This document shows positions 40,127-50,000 of a stretch of DNA of 50,000 nt, in pieces (position 1 is the first letter of the stretch; each line of letters opens with the position of its first letter). Origin of the DNA: Daphnia carinata (Eukaryota > Arthropoda > Branchiopoda > Diplostraca > Daphniidae); NCBI RefSeq assembly GCF_022539665.2, contig NW_026712508.1:1-50000 (forward strand). The letters run 5' to 3'. The translations under genes were made by a program, and so were the position numbers. Below the pieces are notes generated by a model. It did no database searches. It was given only the letters and a program-made list of their open reading frames with translations, and had not been told where the DNA came from.

Positions 40127-40535
40127 ACTTCGAAAATCCACAAAGCAGTATCGATGGCAGCACGATGAGACGCACGTAAAGTCAAATTCCATCATGCACG
40201 AGGGAGCTCGGCGAAGGGCAAGAAACGAATGAAACACACCGGAACAAAAAACAACAATTATAAGGTTCGCATCGAAAAAAAAGAATGAAAAAAAAAATAA
40301 AAATAAAATAAAATAATAATAATAACCCCTTACCTATCTCCTCCACTATTCCACTCTCCTACTAACAAGAAATGTTTAACAATTATAATTCTTACGGTGA
40401 AGAGAAAAGAAACAACTGCATAAATTAGACTTAGAAAATTTTGTAGACCTATCGGTATCATTATAGCTTCCTTAGACATAAATATATTCTCCAACCCTGT
40501 AACCCCGAAGGCAACTTCTGTAAAAAAGGGAGGAA
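40127..40535 (+). other. 3' non-coding part and purine tract of element C
   Basis: The A-rich sequence contains A/T homopolymer stretches (40275-40325). It ends with TAAAAAAGGGAGGAA (40521-40535), the purine tract directly before the LTR. Confidence 0.6.
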
Positions 40536-40982
40536 TGTGATGAGGACATATACCGAAGAACGCCACCAATTAGTTAGCTTAGCTAATTAATAGATTCCAG
40601 CCTTGGATGATCCCACGGCGAACTGGTATCAGACAGTCCTTCATCCTCACGGAGTCTTCCCACGCCAAACCAGTATCAGGCAGCTCTTCACCCCTACGAT
40701 CACTTCGTCTTCACGTGATCATCTCTCGGAGGTCACCATTGACGTCAAGAGTGACCTCATAATAACTGATAAAAGCTGTGACAAAAGGGGGGCTCGGGGT
40801 CTGTGTTTAGTGTGTTAAGAGTGTATTAAGTGTCCGTGTTAGAGAGCTTAGCGAGTGTGTTAGAGTTCTTAGAAAATCTATTATTGTATCTACGTCTGTG
40901 TGATTAGTCTGTTTTAGTCTTGATAAATACACTTAGAATCTAGTGAATTGAGTCGCGAGTTATTCAGAAACCCAACGTTACA
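40536..40982 (+). repeat. 3' LTR of element C
   Basis: It has the same length as the 5' LTR, with two substitutions. It is followed by the target duplication GGAC and then the continuation of D's reverse transcriptase. Confidence 0.93.
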
Positions 40983-40986
40983 GGAC

Positions 40987-41645
40987 ACACTAAACCTCTT
41001 ACCTAGAGCCAAATTATTTTCGACGCTAGATTTGTTCAGTGGTTACTGGAGATCGAAATAGAAGAAGAAGATATACACAAAACTGCTTTACGGCAGAAGC
41101 CGGACATTTTGAATATATTAGGATGCCGTTCGGACTATGCAATGCCCCTAGCACATTTCAGCGAACGATGGAGATCGTTCTCAAACCTTTAATAGGGAAA
41201 TGTGTCATGGTGTATATCGATGATATCATCGTGTACAGTAAAAACATGGAAGAACATGCAGATCACCTAACCTCGACCTTTCGCCTCTTGCAGGCAAATG
41301 ACCTCAAGGTAAAAATTCAGAAGTGTAGGTTTGCTGCTAGTACTTAGGACATATTGTGTCAGAGAAGGGAGTTATGGTTGATCCTAATAAAATCAAAGCT
41401 GTAAAGAAATATCCGACACCGAAGAATGCCGATCAAATCAGAGCATTTCTAGGCCTCGCTAATTATTATAGACGTTTTATTGACCAGTTCGCTAACAAAG
41501 TCCATGCGCTAACGCGGCTCACGAGGAGCGCGGTACCATGGCAATGGGGGCATGAAGAGATGAACGCGTTCGAAAGCATTAAAGAGTGTCTATGTTCCGC
41601 CCCTACCCTCGCGTACCCAGATTTCGTGCAACCTTTCATCCTCGC
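40987..41645 (+). pseudogene. pol: Element D pol, rest of RT and start of RNase H
   Basis: It resumes exactly where 4318 stopped. Fingers/palm with a YIDDII active site lie at about 41214, then the connection domain (FLGLANYYRRFIDQF) up to DFVQPFIL. One-base losses near 41045 and 41083 and a small deletion near 41340 break the frame. It ends abruptly at about 41645, where unrelated sequence begins. Confidence 0.88.
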
Positions 41646-41810
41646 ATCCGCGTCTTGTATAAAAGACGCGGTTCGTCATTGCATCATTAGGAGTAACACC
41701 ACCGTGAGTTATAAGTGTATGCTGTATCGTGCTGTGTCAAGAAGGTAAATACATTCATGTGAATCATCTATGTGCATTAATTACTATCACTTCTAATATT
41801 ATGCACATTA
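41646..41810. other. Unrelated 165-bp segment replacing D's RNase H
   Basis: It contains a perfect 9-bp inverted repeat, CCGCGTCTT/AAGACGCGG, with a 6-base loop (41648-41671), then A/T-rich sequence. About 650 bases expected between RNase H and the integrase finger are absent. It may be filler DNA at a deletion. Confidence 0.5.
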
Positions 41811-41875
41811 CAAGTTATATCATGACCACAAATTGGCAGGTCACTTAGGAATAGCCAAAACAGCCGCTAATATCA
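41811..41875 (+). pseudogene. Element D integrase zinc-finger fragment
   Basis: A short piece encodes YHDHKLAGHLGIAKT, the start of the integrase HHCC finger, nearly identical to the same place in element C (about 38138). It stops at a junction with antisense env sequence. Confidence 0.75.
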
Positions 41876-42350
41876 GTTTCCGGCATGCAACGGCATAGAT
41901 TTTCCCGGACCATAACATATCCGACGACGTAAGTGCACGTAGTATGTTTTCCTGTGCACCTTTTTGGTGATTCTGACTCTTCTATAGAGGGATAGATTCC
42001 TTGACTTGGTGCGCTTGGTCGTGGTGGACGTATTGGACCTCGTCTTTCTGTTGTCAACGGTGCGGGTGCAGATGTTCTTATGAACGTCTGTTCAATAACC
42101 ATGTCTGGATGATACGTTGATTCTCGTGCTGGTATCATCGAAGTGATTTCATGTTCTTCCTCCAAGCTATTTTCGTATCTTCTCGTCTTTCCACCTCTGC
42201 GGATATGGTCCTTAATCTTCGGGAAAGGGTTGCACACAATGAAGATCCGTAGACATACGAGGAAAAGTATGAATCCAATCACTGATAGACTTATTATTTT
42301 CAACTTGTCGAACCATGAGAACATGTGGCCTATTTGAGAGTCGGTGCATT
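41876..42350 (-). pseudogene. env: Antisense env C-terminal fragment, element A-like
   Basis: The minus strand encodes the membrane helix and cytoplasmic tail of an Env closely related to that of element A (MFSWFDKLKI, then a Leu/Ile/Val helix, a basic stop-transfer, and a tail ending CTGKHTTCTYVVGY). The sequence before the membrane segment is missing. It is inverted relative to the surrounding D pieces, so it arrived by rearrangement. Confidence 0.85.
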
Positions 42351-42455
42351 GTCGCGTTCAAACGCGCTCGGATCAACGACTATTACTATATGTAAGTAGC
42401 GTGGGTTTTTTTTCTTGATTCGTCAGTCATGTTCTATTTTGTTTTAAAGGAACCA

Positions 42456-42600
42456 TATCGGGTATGCTCGTTATCGTGATGTGTACCCGATCCGTTTCTC
42501 CCGATTCCTCTGGTGGTTGGCGTCGGTACAGAGCACATACCCCCACCTCGACTTTCTCACGGTTGACGCAGGAGCATCTTCAGTAGGAATTCGAGGATCG
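42456..42600 (-). pseudogene. Antisense fragment of the C/E-type post-env gene
   Basis: The minus strand encodes a QPPEE block with flanking residues that match the accessory frame of E (about 1466-1545) and C. Only a short part is recognisable. It also lies in the opposite orientation to D. Confidence 0.5.
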
Positions 42601-42885
42601 CCCGGAACATTAGACTATCGACTAGCTCATCAACTATCTTCTCTCTGGCGAGCCTTCGCGTCGGCAAGAACCAATGGCATGAAAATGATTTCTTCTTCTT
42701 TTCGACGTTGTCTGGATGTTTTCGTCTCCTTTTCTTCCTTGTATCAGAATACAATTTTCGTTTTCGAAGTTGGTTGTTAATCGTTTTCTAGAGCTGACGG
42801 TTTGTATAAATCTACGAAATTATTTTCAACGCTTGCTCTGTTTTGTGTATACTGAAGATCGTTTCGACAACTCTGATCGGAATAT

Positions 42886-43366
42886 GCGAAATGGTTTACA
42901 TCGATGACATCATCGTGCATAGCAAAAACATAAGCGAACACGTAGAATATGTGACTTTGACCTTTCGCCATTTTCAGGCAAATGGCCTCAAAGTAAAGAT
43001 TCAGAAGTGAAAATTCGCTGCAAGCGCGGTAGAATATTTAGAACACATTGTATCACAGAAGGGAGTCATGGTGGACCCAATAAAATACAAGCAGTAAAAA
43101 AGTATCCGGCACCGAAAAACGCCGACTATGTTAGAGCATTTTTAAGTCTAGCGAATTATTACAAACGTTTCATCAATCAGTTCACGGATGAAGTCCATGT
43201 GCTTACGCAGCTCAGGAGAGGCACAGTACCATGGCAATGGCGGCAGGTGGAAGATAGCGCTTTCCAGGGCATAAAGGACTGTTTATGCTCCGCACCTACC
43301 TTCGCATACCCGGATTTCGTGCGCGCTCTTTCATTTTGCATACGGATGTGAGTGGGTATGGAGTTT
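42886..43366 (+). pseudogene. Second D-like RT/connection fragment
   Basis: It encodes MVYIDDIIVHSKN (RT active site), then the connection domain with a stop after KVKIQK and a frameshift near 43080, and ends at the first RNase H motif (HTDVSGYGV). It duplicates part of the region already present at 41200-41645, with many differences, so it comes from another old copy. Confidence 0.85.
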
Positions 43367-43399
43367 TACCTCGTCGTCATTTGGGCATCTATCATTTTT

Positions 43400-43557
43400 G
43401 TACTCGCATCACGCTAAGAAAAGACATCCCCATGTTAGCCCTTACTGACAAAACCAACTGTACAAGCAGCGTTTTTTGCGCGCAAACCATCCCAGGCAAA
43501 GGTCTATGTTGGAATGACGGATGTCTTTCTGAGAAGCCCAAGCGAAACGAAAAAATT
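43400..43557 (+). pseudogene. Env tail fragment, element E-like
   Basis: A short frame carries PMLALTDKTNCTS and then IPGKGLCWNDGC, the same C-terminal motif as in element E (about 1060-1110). A preceding hydrophobic run could be the membrane helix. It is joined directly to RT sequence, so it is a rearranged scrap. Confidence 0.7.
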
Positions 43558-43559
43558 GT

Positions 43560-44000
43560 TATAATTTTTACGAGAAAGAAAGCACCATGCACCGCACTAT
43601 GCAGCCACCCTAGCCTTAGAGCAAGTCCTTTAGCATATTCTTTCATAAATAATCGGCAGAATTCAGGAATCTAACGGAGAATCCCTGGTTTAAAATGGTA
43701 AACCTGGATGTAAAACCAGTTGTGAACTTTCTTTTTAAGAATGTTCTGCTTCACACAAAAGTTATAGCAAACAGCTAGACAGCCAGGAGGCCAAGAAACC
43801 GGGGGCCAATAAAAAAGGGAAGCAGGGGTAGGAATGCAAGATCTAAAGCGACTCTCCTTGGCCTCATCGGAACGTTTTTTCCAAAACCGTCACTGTGTGA
43901 AAATAAAGTGCTACAAATACGCCGGGTTAAAAGAATAATAAAGACACAAAGGAGTAGATCGTACAATTTCGCAGTGCATTGTCTCGCTGAAACCACCAAT
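43560..44000. other. No supported gene; possible leader of a minus-strand LTR element
   Basis: There is no recognisable protein. On the minus strand TTGGTGGTTTCAGCGAGAC (around 43982-43999) follows a TTACA end, a pattern typical of a primer site after an LTR. Confidence 0.35.
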
Positions 44001-44215
44001 TGTAAGATCTATTGCTCAGTATTTATTTTCCTTTAGAGTACAAACACCAGCACAGAAGGAGGGCAGAAACAAGTCTGACTGCAAAACACACAGGTATTTT
44101 ATATCAATGCTGCTTGCTAGGAATAGTAGCCTGGGGCTTCGTGACGTTTGCGCATGCTATGGTTGAAAATGGGACAGCCAATGATGGCACGCCACGGTCG
44201 AACGTGTCTTAGCCT
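44001..44215 (-). repeat. Candidate LTR fragment (minus strand)
   Basis: The minus-strand end GATCTTACA is followed after one base by the TTGGTGG primer-like site. The other boundary cannot be set and no second copy is seen in the window. It is a tentative call. Confidence 0.3.
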
Positions 44216-46340
44216 GCGGTGATGGCTTGGCGTGTCTTGTACAACTTTCTCTTTTCTCCGAGCTACGTGTATCCCAAACTTTAGTGTTATTTAGGATACA
44301 ACAAACTACTTTGAACGCCTGTACTGCTGCGACTATAACGGAACGACAAACATAGAGGAATTTGGCATTGTTGTTTGGATTGTTGCAACCATTGCCGTTC
44401 GCTGTATTTAACTTGTTATTTGTGATACTCAAAAGTTTTATTAATTGCGAACGTGAAAACAATAATTTGTTTCACCAAACCTAACCCAACCTAATTGTTG
44501 AACCTCAAATTGTACACTGAATAATCACGCTCCGCAATTAGTTGATGCATGAAATACTTGAAACTTTATCGTGGATGTCTACTTAAAAAAAAAAAATTTT
44601 AAACGTTACAGCAAAGCTATGGGATTTTTAACTATTTTTCGTTGCAAAGAGACATGAGTAGCAAATACATGTAAACAGCATATAATTACATGTCTTTCAA
44701 CTTATACAGAATTTTTTCCCGTGTTTTAAATTCTATTTCGGTGTTTCATTTTTGTTCCACTGTCTCGTTTGTTGCTGCACGGCAGAATAGAATTAATCTG
44801 TTAATTTGAAAATAAATAAGTAAAGGATGAAAAATAACTATACAAGTTCCTGCCTTTATTAGAGTGTAAGGTTAAGTTACAGTAGAGTGTAAGGTAAAGT
44901 CGCAATATTAAACAGATGTCGACTTTACCCGGTAGACTTGATGTCATCCGTGGGGTTGGCCACTCCCTGGCAATGTGTACGATAATATAAATTTGGGTTT
45001 AAATTCACAATGGTGTTTGGCCCAAAATTGTCAACATGGGTTAACATTTTTATACAGGTTGTGGCCTAGATTCAACATTTTTTTTACATGGCGCTCTTCG
45101 TAGTTTGAATATTCGTGCCCACATGACGTCCATTAGAATAGTCAAAACAGAAAAGTATTTGCATGTAGTGTAATCCCTCACTTTTACATTTCTACGTCTT
45201 TTTTTTAGATTAAGAAGAATGATAATTGCATGAATTTCTTCCCTTACATCTGTCAGCTCCAGAAAGTTGCAATTTTGCCAAGTCGACGTTTCTGACATGC
45301 CCTTCTATTCTGGACACGCGTCCAATCCAGGATCCTTACCACTGTGGCTTTCTCCGTCAACTTACACTAAATCTACAAAAAACGATGACACTGTGCAGCC
45401 GAGATTATTATGGTGATAGGTCTAATCGGCATTTTCTTCTTGACGCAATTGGTTTCTAGCGTAAGAAAAGTGGAAGCAACGATAAAAAATCTCAGTTAGA
45501 ACTCCCAAGTTACATTTCCTATAAATTTGATTCTTAAAGAATTTCAGCATTTTCATTTTTGCCACGTTTTTAGCAAAATGGCAAACATTTACTTTGGGTT
45601 AACACTGTGGTGTCCGTTTCATTGTTTAGCAACCACAGACGAGCTGGTGACTATCAAATCATTCCTTACAACATTAAACAGAAACTTTCCGGTAAAACAT
45701 TGAAAAAACGAATACCAATGCAATCATATCTGAAAAAATTATATCAAATAACGAATGAGTAAGCTGACGCCGATTGATGCTATGCAACGTCATGTCTCGA
45801 TCTACAGAAATAACAAAATATCGAAAGCGGATTGTATAACATCGAGGGTTTCACAACTGATTTGATTCTCGTGTACACGCAAGTTGACTAGAAGTGATGC
45901 TGAAATCAAGCTGTCTCTTTCGATGATCCCAAGCATCTCTCGGTTTGTAGGAGTCATAGTTGTTGTTTTCCGCCATAAGAAAAGTCCTTGTAAGCCTTCG
46001 CGAACCAAAATAGAGCCCGCTAGCGTTGGGCCTTTACAATCTCCTATAGACTACTGCTTCCTCCATAGAATGTGAGACGTAGAGTAAAAGTATCTAGTCA
46101 GTAAAAGCCTTTTGGATAGTAACTGATCTCAGTTATCCTTGTTTGTGCGACGGTGAAACCTACTCGTCAAGTTTCCAAAACAGGAACCGTTTTCCCTTTT
46201 TTCACAGCAGCTATAACGACAGCCCTACCAAAGCCACCGTTTAATTCAAAATGGTTTATTTTTACTTAGAAGTGTTAAAAGTGTTTTCTCCTAGAAGTTT
46301 AACAAACTGGGATTCTGCTGAATTTGAAAGTGGGATTTTA
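44216..46340. other. Gene-poor intergenic region
   Basis: No coding frame of recognisable type is present. A short tandem repeat of AGAGTGTAAGGTTAAGT-like units lies at 44861-44905. The remainder is A/T-rich unique-looking sequence with scattered homopolymers. Confidence 0.5.
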
Positions 46341-46354
46341 AAAAATACAGAAAC

Positions 46355-46709
46355 ACTTAAGTACAGCTGTATTTTTCATCATCCTCATTTCCTTTATGCT
46401 TCTGAGCAACCTGTCAGACGTTCAAGGAAATAGGTGTTTTCTATTACATTATTTTTATTTTTATTTTTTTCCATTATATGACCTATTAATATCTAATAAC
46501 GTCTCATTATTTTGTTATTTCAGTCATTCAGGGCCACGGAATCAATACCCACAGCTGTAACAAACGCTTTCAGTCAGTCTGTGGAACAGATGGGAAAATG
46601 TAGTCTAACGAATGCATGTTGGGTGTCAAGACAAAGGGTTTGTGCGGAAACGCAGCCATCTGTTACGAAGGTTCACGACGGGGAATGCAAAACTCCAGTC
46701 GAAGCTTGA
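46355..46709 (+). pseudogene. Relic of a secreted Kazal-type protease inhibitor gene
   Basis: The exon from 46524 (after TTATTTCAG) encodes a Kazal core with exact spacing C-x7-C-x10-C (SVCGTDGKM, stop, SNECML) and further Cys. The codon of the otherwise invariant Tyr is TAG (46601-46603). About 90 bases upstream, at 46366-46433, an open segment encodes a signal-peptide-like run (AVFFIILISFMLLSNLSDV) before a GTGTTT donor. It lacks a proper ATG, and the exon phases no longer match. Together they look like a two-exon secreted inhibitor that decayed. Confidence 0.65.
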
Positions 46710-49700
46710 AGACCAATGGACTTTTTTTTTCTGCCGTAAATGGCAACGTAAATGTTTTTATTTTTTGGCCTTCTAATTAAAGAAACGTAAATTTCAAAAA
46801 CGGGTTGTTGTTATATCTCCAAGTAAGCTCAACGAAATTGGATGAAATGCAACCATACTGTACTCCACTTTGGCTTCAGGTAGCTCTAATTACGATGCAC
46901 TGCGAAAAAGAAACATGACAGTAATAGATATTCGGAACCCGTTCCTTTGGCATTAAAAAAAAAGACACCAAAAGAAATGCTTTTAAACGAAGACAAGTGC
47001 TCTGGGGCTTGTAGTCTACTCGAAAGACGATTAAGTTTTTAATTTAATGCAATTCCGATATGCTTGTTACTATGCGAGGCAAACAGATGGCGGGTTAAAT
47101 GTGAAGGAAAGCCGTGTTTCTGCTGTCTAAGACGTCATTTCGGATTCACTTTTGGAGCCACTCAACTATCGCAAGCTGCTTGCATACAACGCCTAAGGGC
47201 CTTTTGGCAAGTTGTTAAAAACTGTTCAGAAAAAAACGTTTGTTTTCATAAACCAGGAAGATTTAAGGCAATATGGGTATATCATTGGAAATTGTTTAAT
47301 GATACCTGCACAAACACAGATGCAATGTCCACAACTAATCATCCTATGTGAAATTTGCTCGATTTTCTCGGAAAATCTTGGCGGGAGAAATGGTGTCGTA
47401 AATAAAATAAACGTACATGGTCTTAGTTTGAAACATGAGCAGCATGTTACTAACTTTTTCGCAATGCGTAGCAAACGTTGATTCGTTTTGAAAGTTGCCA
47501 TTCGTCTTCCACGCTAGACGCACGTGTGGTTTGTTTACCTTGGAAAATCTGCGGGCTTTTGAAGGTTAATCGATCATATCGCGTCTGGAAGGCGAAAATG
47601 TTCGTCCGACTTTTTTCATACTGCGCTGGACGCAGAAGATAACACGAAGCGATATACCTTCATTTCGTTTTGCACATGTAGTTATTGTTTTTCACTGTTA
47701 TGCTATTGGCTTAGAGTTATAGCCTCGGGCTGAATTTGGTATGTGAAAGTTGAAATCTCGGAGTACGCATCGACCTCCAAAACTCAGGCTGGTCGCGAGG
47801 CAATATGTACTACTTAGTACATAATCGCGCCTACAGTTTTCTTTATGGGGAAAGTGTGTGTTGTCGCCCCTAGGGCTTTGATTTGGTTGCTTTAATGGTT
47901 AAACCGTTAAAGTTAAACCAGTTAAACAAAAATGCGTGTAGCGCATGTCTGTTTTCGAAGCGAATAATATGAATTCGTTTTATATAAATTTATATTTACA
48001 ATACTATGATAATGTATATAAATACTACAATGTAATAAATACATATATACAGTATATTACAATTATATATATATATTTATACATACATACAATTATAATA
48101 TATATATTACTATTATATATATGTACAATAGTTATAGTAATTGAAATAAACGAATATAAGAGATACAAATTTTTAATTATTTGTCAGCAAAATTAATTAC
48201 GATATTCGCTGATTTAATATATAAATAATATAAACATAATATAAATCGATAGCCCTTGGTAAGGGCTATCCATTTTAGGTAATTATAATCAACATTTTCA
48301 AATAGAAAAATCTTAAAGGCAAAATGTGTTTTTGTTGTTTTTCCATCTAAGGTTGTAATGGACACAACTGATAAAAACAAAAAAATAGATATTACGCTTA
48401 AACTTTTTCCTTTTCTGAAAATTTAACATAAATTTCATAGAAATAGATAGCTGTTGAAAAGAGCTATCGATTGATGCAAAATTTGTCAATTTTGACTGTT
48501 TATTTTTCCTCTTTTTTAATTATTCAAGGCTTTTATGATTTTAGAAAGGGGAGGTGGTGTGTGAAAAAGACGAAACTTTGCATTGGTCGTTTGATGCGTA
48601 ATCTTCGTCAAAATATGAAATCATTATAATATTTTTGTTGCTGGTGATTCCAGGAAAAAGTTGTTACATAAACGATTGATTTTAAGATGCTACATTTAAC
48701 CCCAAAAATTGCAGCTTGAAAAGTGGTTTTTGACAAATCAATATGGCGGCCATTTTCTTATAGCATATGATTCAAATTGTAAGTGAATTGTAAAAAATTG
48801 TAATTATAGTAAGTATTTAAATTTTGTTTGCAGCTAGGGAATCTTAATATCCGTCTTAGATAGAAAATCATGAGAAATTAACTAGAATAAGTTAAACAAT
48901 TTATTTCGACGGTTCTCATTTAGTTTTACAATTTTAAGGATCTTTTTTCCACATCCCCGCGTGGGGAAAATTACGTTTTATCGAGCCTTCCGCGTGGAAA
49001 ACTACGTTTTATCGCCACTCACATAGGAAAAATTACAAGCAGACAGCATACCAAAAAACAATTGAATAACGCCTTTGCACGTTTTAGCCCATAAGAAAAA
49101 GTGCATCTGCAACTATGTACTATTTAGTACATATGTACTGAGACCATGTTGCCAAAACCAGTTTTCATTGTCATGCGATCCCAGGTTTAGGGAAAAACGA
49201 AGTTGGATCAGACAAAATGTTATTTGGGGATTCAATAGAGACGATGAAGATCCAACTGCAACCAACCGATGCCAAAGGGGTGTCTAGTTCGTCTCTACCC
49301 CTGACCATTCTATTAAAAATATATGTTGTCATACTTGTGAATATATTTCGTACAGCATAATTCATAATTCTGTTCTTGTTCATCGGCGCACCACGTTTAA
49401 AAGTAGTCGCCAGGCTTTATGATTGAAAAATGCATTTTGTTTTGCACAATTTTACGTTGAAGGCTTTCCCTTTACACTAGTAGTAGTATATAATGTTGAG
49501 ATCCACCCCTCGATGGCAGTGGACGTTACAACTGGTTCATGAACGAAAAGTTGGGTAATGGGATTAGCCTACCTCACATTGCTTCCCAGAATCGGTAATA
49601 CTGAAAGAAGTAACAGAAACTGCAGTCATTGCCGGGTTATTACAATAATAAAACGCGGATTTTCTATTCTTGGATTTGTTGGAAACCTTCCCCTAGGGCG

Positions 49701-49750
49701 CTGGGCGTTTGTTATTGAACGAGCACGAACGCCATGACATCGTCATTTTG
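46710..49750. other. Intergenic region, A/T-rich, no supported gene
   Basis: Features seen are an A/T-rich low-complexity tract (about 47970-48240), two hairpins with GATAGC/GCTATC arms (48248-48270 and 48446-48468), and short tandem copies of CGCGTGG-AAAA-TACGTTTTATCG around 48957-49010. No coding exon is convincing. Confidence 0.5.
48957..49040 (+). repeat. Short tandem repeat with TACGTTTTATCG core
   Basis: Two good copies and one degenerate copy of a ~33-bp unit (CGCGTGG..AAA..TACGTTTTATCG) occur in tandem. Confidence 0.6.
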
Positions 49751-49757
49751 GGACGGC

Positions 49758-49797
49758 TATATATAAAGGTATCTATTGCCACATGGCCTTTTCACAT
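49758..49797 (+). promoter_or_regulatory. TATA promoter of the gene at the right edge
   Basis: TATATATAAAGG at 49758-49769 is followed about 30 bases later by TTCACATT, a plausible initiator. The first ATG comes about 60 bases after that, a normal arthropod layout for an inducible or highly expressed small gene. Confidence 0.6.
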
Positions 49798-49851
49798 TGT
49801 AAACTCCTGTCTTCCTTGCCACTCTTGATATTTCAACTTTAAAACTTGAAA

Positions 49852-50000
49852 ATGCGTCAAGTCGTTTCACAGGTACGTACTCATTGTGCGCGAACTCTCA
49901 AGTACCAAAAACATCGCAAACGAATTTTTATTTCTAACTAAAATACACGCAATATTGTATTTCTGCTAATAGATAATTTTCAGCCCTGCTTCGGTCTTAA
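49852..50000 (+). CDS. First two exons of a host gene, cut by the window end
   Basis: The ATG at 49852 opens seven codons (MRQVVSQ) and reaches a consensus donor CAG/GTACGT at 49872/49873. A 111-base intron ends in ATAATTTTCAG (49983). The next exon continues in phase as PCFGL before the window ends. A tiny first coding exon and a TATA promoter fit a small secreted or stress-type protein, but the product cannot be identified from 12 residues. Confidence 0.55.

Larger units (their letters stand above)
4319..40982 (+). mobile_element. Element C: Ty3/Gypsy retrotransposon with decayed genes, split by element A
   Basis: It is bounded by two 447-bp LTRs that differ at only two positions I could see. 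GGAC (4315-4318 and 40983-40986) flanks both ends. Internal order is primer site, splice donor, gag, pol, truncated env, accessory remnant, purine tract. Element A is inserted in its gag at 7290/35664. Near-identical LTRs show a recent insertion, yet the coding part has stops, frameshifts and an env deletion. It was therefore probably copied from an already defective template using proteins of a relative. Confidence 0.93.

Noticed and set aside
44472-44500. CCTAACCCAACCTAA run resembling arthropod telomere repeat TTAGG
   Set aside because: Only two or three imperfect units; too short for an interstitial telomere tract.
47064-47501. Overlapping frames of 90-95 residues on both strands near 47.2 kb
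   Set aside because: No start context, splice sites, domain or composition typical of coding sequence; treated as chance.
47945-48196. Tyr/Ile-rich plus-strand frame
   Set aside because: Product of a TA-rich low-complexity tract.

Overview
The window is eukaryotic and almost certainly arthropod. There are canonical GT-AG introns, a TATA-driven first exon at the right edge, a secreted Kazal-inhibitor relic and a JADE/rhinoceros-type chromatin gene relic. About 43 kb of Ty3/Gypsy LTR retrotransposons with envelope genes fills the rest. A small crustacean such as Daphnia would fit, but the species cannot be fixed from sequence alone.

Layout. At least five mobile elements are nested. (E) 1-2486 is the 3' end of an env-bearing Gypsy element, inserted into the gag of element D. 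(D) is an old, broken Gypsy copy at 2487-3572, 3949-4318, 40987-41645 and about 41811-41875. A solo LTR (3573-3948, duplicated target ATTG) and element C split it. (C) 4319-40982 has 447-bp LTRs and duplicated target GGAC; its gag, pol and env are damaged. (A) 7291-35663 sits in the gag of C. It has 201/202-bp LTRs, duplicated target GTAC, a tRNA-Gln-type primer site, a long coiled-coil Gag, complete Pol motifs, a giant Env and an ankyrin-repeat gene. (TIR insert) 13724-28717 interrupts the integrase end of A. Its ends are inverted clusters of a 14-bp repeat, and it carries fragments of intron-containing host-like genes. (B) 16857-28574, on the minus strand inside that insert, is a nearly intact Gypsy element with gag, pol, env and a small acidic gene.

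How the genes work together. In A and C a splice donor lies just before the gag start, and an acceptor lies directly at the env ATG; B has a matching env acceptor. Gag-Pol would come from full-length RNA through a -1 frameshift, and Env from a spliced RNA, as in errantiviruses. All env genes here are related to one another and resemble the glycoproteins of chuvirus-like negative-strand RNA viruses more than the baculovirus-F-like Env of Drosophila gypsy (inference). The Env of A also has two ricin-B-like lectin segments and a Thr-rich mucin-like stretch. The position after env holds a different extra gene in each lineage: ankyrin repeats in A, an acidic protein with a repeated YCADYP motif in B, and another unknown gene shared by C and E.

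Right part. 40987-43560 is a scrambled graveyard of Gypsy pieces on both strands. 43560-49740 is mostly gene-poor, with the Kazal relic at about 46350-46710. The first exons of an ordinary host gene begin near 49790.
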